DNA of 62,000 nt from Phoronis australis (Eukaryota; Phoronida; Phoronidae): positions 11,839 through 73,838 of the forward strand of contig NMRA01000311.1 in the NCBI GenBank assembly GCA_002633005.1, written 5' to 3'. Made by a program: the position numbers and the translations under genes. The notes beneath the pieces were generated by a model. That model had not been told where the DNA came from and made no database searches. It was given only the letters and a program-made list of their open reading frames with translations. Of the stretch, positions 59,801 through 62,000 are shown in pieces (position 1 is the first letter of the stretch; every line of letters begins with the position of its first letter).

Positions 59801-61916
59801 GTTCAGTTGGATAAAAATAAACAATCTTGAATTCACAAGGGTTTGAACAGATGTCTAAAATAATATAATATATTCTATCCCCAACAAAATGAAACACAAA
59901 CCACATTTAGATCACTCACATTACACACAGCTTTCTACATTAGTGACCAAAATCCACTTACTTTCCCGCTTTCTCTAAAGAGAGTGCCGCTGTATCTTGT
60001 GTCCCACTCTCTAGGAATATTAAGCTTGCTTTGTCCATTAAGTCAGCTGCTTGATCGTAGTCCTTCATCTCTTTACACAACAATGCTGCCTGCTCATATG
60101 ACCTGACACATAGAGTACAGTGTGACACGGACAGGACATAGGAGCTCTTTAAATAACACTGCTGCCTGCTCCAATGACCTGACACATAGAGTACAGTGTG
60201 ACACGGACAGGACATAGGAGCTCTTTAAATAACACTGCTGCCTGCTCGAATGACCTGACACATAGAGTACAGTGTGACATGGACAGGACATAGAAGATCT
60301 TTACACAACAATGCTGCCTGCTCATATGACCTGACACATAGAGTACAGTGTGACATGGACAGGACATAGAAGATCTTTACACAACACTGCTGTCTGCTCA
60401 CATGACCTGACACATAGAGTACAGTGTGACATGGACAGGACATAGGAGCTCTTTAAATAACACTGCTGCCTGCTCCAATGACCTGACACATAGAGTACAG
60501 TGTGACATGGACAGGACATAGGAGCTCTTTAAATAACACTGCTGCCTGCTCCAATGACCTGACACATAGAGTAGTGTGACATGGACAGGACATAGGAGCT
60601 TTTCACAGAGCAATACTGCCTGCTTATATAACCTGCCCCAAAGAGTACAGACTGAGTTACAACTGCAGGACATAGGAGCTCTTTACAGAGCAATATTGCC
60701 CGCTTATATGACCTGCGACATAGAGTACAGAGTTACATGTACAGAGCATTAGAGCACAAACTGTTCTCTAGCTTTAGAATCTGTATCTCACAAATGGCAT
60801 GTGTCTACTGCAATTACTACGCGAAAATATCAAAAAGATAGAGAGATCTAGAAGATATTTTGTGATGTGAAGGCTTGTGCATACCAATGTGTTCAACTTG
60901 ATGTTGAACTTTATTTGCTTAAAATTAAATGGCACGCATGAAGCTAATTGTGAGCATAAATATTTTCAGTCATCAAACTATAGGTAAGTACTAGTTTAAG
61001 GTTCTACACATGGCCATAACATCATTAAGGTACTAAGTGATGATCATCGCTAGTAGACCAGCATCATGTTCCTCAGTGGATAACCACAATACTCACTTTG
61101 CAGCATGAAACAGTCTGAGTTCTTGTCAAGGATATCACAACTGAACATGAATATTATTAGAAAATAAAACCACATAAAGATGACATCAGACATGAACAAT
61201 TTTTGCTCAGACTTTTCACACTTTTGGCTTTCACTTTAAAGGATACGATAACATTTGTCGTTGTGTTTGTGCAGTCTTTATATACATGTCTTTGGCCTCT
61301 TTGTACATCTTCACATTGCGGTAACACGTGGCTGCAATGGTAAAAAGCAATAAGGTTCAGACGTTGCTAAAGAACATTTGGTAAAATGTTGCACTTTTGC
61401 AGCAATGTAGTAAGCCTTTAAAATGTCAAATTTTCCAATCGTTTCTAATCCAGATTAAAGAATTTTCACTGTCAGTGGTAGTATAGGGAACGTATGGTAA
61501 AAATTCTCCAGTTTGAGAGAGTGGAAAATCATTTTAATTTTAGGAATAGACAACACTGGTTGTCCAAAAATTGACGAATTACAATCAACGGCATACAATC
61601 ATTCATTTCCATGTTACAGATTATGGAGACGTATGAAAATGTTGTGTCAGCAGCTGTTTAAAACAACTTAAGTGAACTGTAGTCTGTTTCCAGGGTTTGC
61701 TCAATAAAACAGTGTCCAATATTTGAGAAATATAATGAACACCAAAATCAGCCATGCCCCGCTCTTCAGAATTGATGTCTCTAATTATAAAGACTGTCAC
61801 GAACTGGAGATATTTTCACATTCTACAACAGCCAATGATTATTAATACCTGCTTTTGTGTATTCGGCTGCAGCACCATCTAAATCAGGCTTCCACTTGAA
61901 AAAACCAGTTTTCAAG
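53900..61916 (-). CDS. NAPG: Gamma-SNAP (NSF attachment protein gamma), 5' end off the window
   Basis: A soluble adaptor that, in the SNAP family, brings NSF to SNARE complexes for their disassembly after membrane fusion. Visible exons in transcript order are 61849-61916, 61247-61331, 61097-61114, 59962-60102, 58524-58590, 57925-57995, 56995-57153, 54921-55050 and 53900-54025. They give 287 codons; human NAPG has 312, so about 20-25 N-terminal residues lie beyond 62000. Family landmarks include LKTGFFKWKPD at the start, LFHAAKSYEQA, FLESGTQDTAALSLEKAGK, YSRLLIRLKR, LVLVHLTRGDYVAA, the HLDND segment and the C-terminal VPGGG followed by an acidic tail ending in Leu-Cys. The helical-repeat (TPR-like) fold is expected from the family. 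The third visible exon is only 18 nt, and the intron after exon 57925-57995 starts with GC. The donor at 61246 (GTATCC) is weak but makes the alignment length match human NAPG exactly. Confidence 0.95.
55134..56158 (+). mobile_element. 5'-truncated LINE (CR1/L2-like) with target-site duplication
   Basis: The element spans about 55146-56146 and is inserted opposite to NAPG in its penultimate intron. It encodes the C-terminal part of a non-LTR reverse transcriptase: MVYPIISYGSEIWG near 55258, then SKLNTYSSFK, LAKLRCSNHNLMIEKGRH and IEDEYHFICVCKK, in three successive frames, so it is frameshifted and dead. It ends in ATGAATGAATGA, like the short tail repeats of CR1 and L2 elements. AATTACACTAGA occurs at 55134-55145 and again at 56147-56158, a 12-bp target-site duplication. 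Confidence 0.85.
56151..56265 (+). repeat. 44-bp tandem repeat, about 2.6 copies
   Basis: Units beginning ACACTAGATCA start at 56151, 56195 and 56239. The first unit contains the right-hand target-site duplication of the LINE, so the LINE may have inserted into this array. Confidence 0.85.
57919..57924 (-). other. NAPG: GC-AG splice donor of a NAPG intron
   Basis: After exon 57925-57995 the transcript reads AAAAAG|GCAAGT. The exon and the following one (from 57153) join in phase to give LIRLKRLEEAV, matching the family, so this intron must start with GC. The remaining positions fit the strong U1 consensus that GC introns normally keep. Confidence 0.85.
58610..59651 (+). repeat. About 42-bp minisatellite with an internal duplication around an N
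   Basis: Units of AAACTGATGAGAATAAGAGT plus ACACGCACCATTAGTATTAATG and variants (with shorter GAACATTAGTA forms) fill this NAPG intron. Positions 59001-59326 and 59329-59651 are two near-identical copies on either side of an N at 59327. As at 808, this probably reflects unmerged contig ends. The long minus-strand frame at 58515-58910 is the repeat read through and not a gene. Confidence 0.9.
60090..60740 (-). repeat. NAPG: 76-bp minisatellite of nine units containing a NAPG splice acceptor and exon start
   Basis: The exon-start position recurs at 60102, 60178, 60254, 60330, 60406, 60482, 60558, 60632 and 60712, so spacing is 76 except for 74 and 80 at the oldest end. On the minus strand each of the first seven units carries ATGTGTCAG|GTCAT or a variant, then GAGCAGGCAGCA, the first bases of the true exon (59962-60102). 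The array is thus a tandem duplication of an intron-exon boundary. Only the unit nearest the exon runs on into KEMKDYDQAADL. Confidence 0.9.
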
Positions 61917-62000
61917 CTGCAATTGAAAGAACTAGTAGAGATCAACACCAAATCACTCCTCAAAAGCTCATCATATCAAAAACATGTTGAAAGACAAGAC

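Noticed and set aside
60094-60673. Several overlapping minus-strand frames starting MSCPCHTVLYV
   Set aside because: They are the 76-bp tandem repeat translated; the common start is an ATG inside each unit. None is a separate gene.

Overview
The window is animal nuclear DNA. All four recognisable genes are split by GT-AG introns, one of which uses a GC donor. The intergenic and intronic DNA is full of minisatellites, fold-back elements and short transposon remnants. There is no bacterial architecture and no CRISPR array. I rebuilt the genes by joining exons whose reading phases agree and whose products match known families. The gene set, the intron sizes and the wealth of intronic minisatellites fit an invertebrate, perhaps a non-vertebrate deuterostome such as a lancelet or hemichordate. 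That placement is inference and should be tested by a database search.

Layout from left to right. Positions 1-3214 hold no recognised gene, but contain an assembly gap (N at 808) flanked by two copies of the same sequence, and a strong inverted repeat at 1861-1943. Positions 3309-20395 (+) carry a complete 11-exon arylsulfatase of the ARSB/I/J type (507 aa) with signal peptide, CTPSR active-site motif and metal ligands. Positions 22704-44825 (-) carry a complete 9-exon matrix metalloproteinase (616 aa from the first ATG). It has a cysteine switch, furin site, HExxHxxGxxH zinc site, hinge, hemopexin domain and a hydrophobic C-terminus that suggests a GPI anchor (MMP17/25-like). Positions 47127-52179 (+) carry a 4-exon gene for mitochondrial ribosomal protein mL50 (MRPL50). 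Positions 53900-61916 (-) carry nine exons of gamma-SNAP (NAPG); its first exon lies beyond the right edge.

The first two genes are tail to tail, MMP and MRPL50 are head to head across about 2.3 kb, and MRPL50 and NAPG are tail to tail. They do not form a pathway. The sulfatase acts on sulfated glycans, the MMP on extracellular matrix, mL50 in the mitoribosome and gamma-SNAP in SNARE recycling. Their proximity looks incidental.

The most interesting details are in NAPG and the repeats. An 18-nt microexon, a GC-AG intron and a nine-copy 76-bp minisatellite that duplicates an intron-exon junction (splice acceptor plus exon start) all lie in NAPG, which also hosts a 5'-truncated LINE with a likely target-site duplication. 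A small hAT-like MITE with a perfect 8-bp duplication and several long fold-back elements lie in or near the MMP gene. I found no convincing new multi-gene system.
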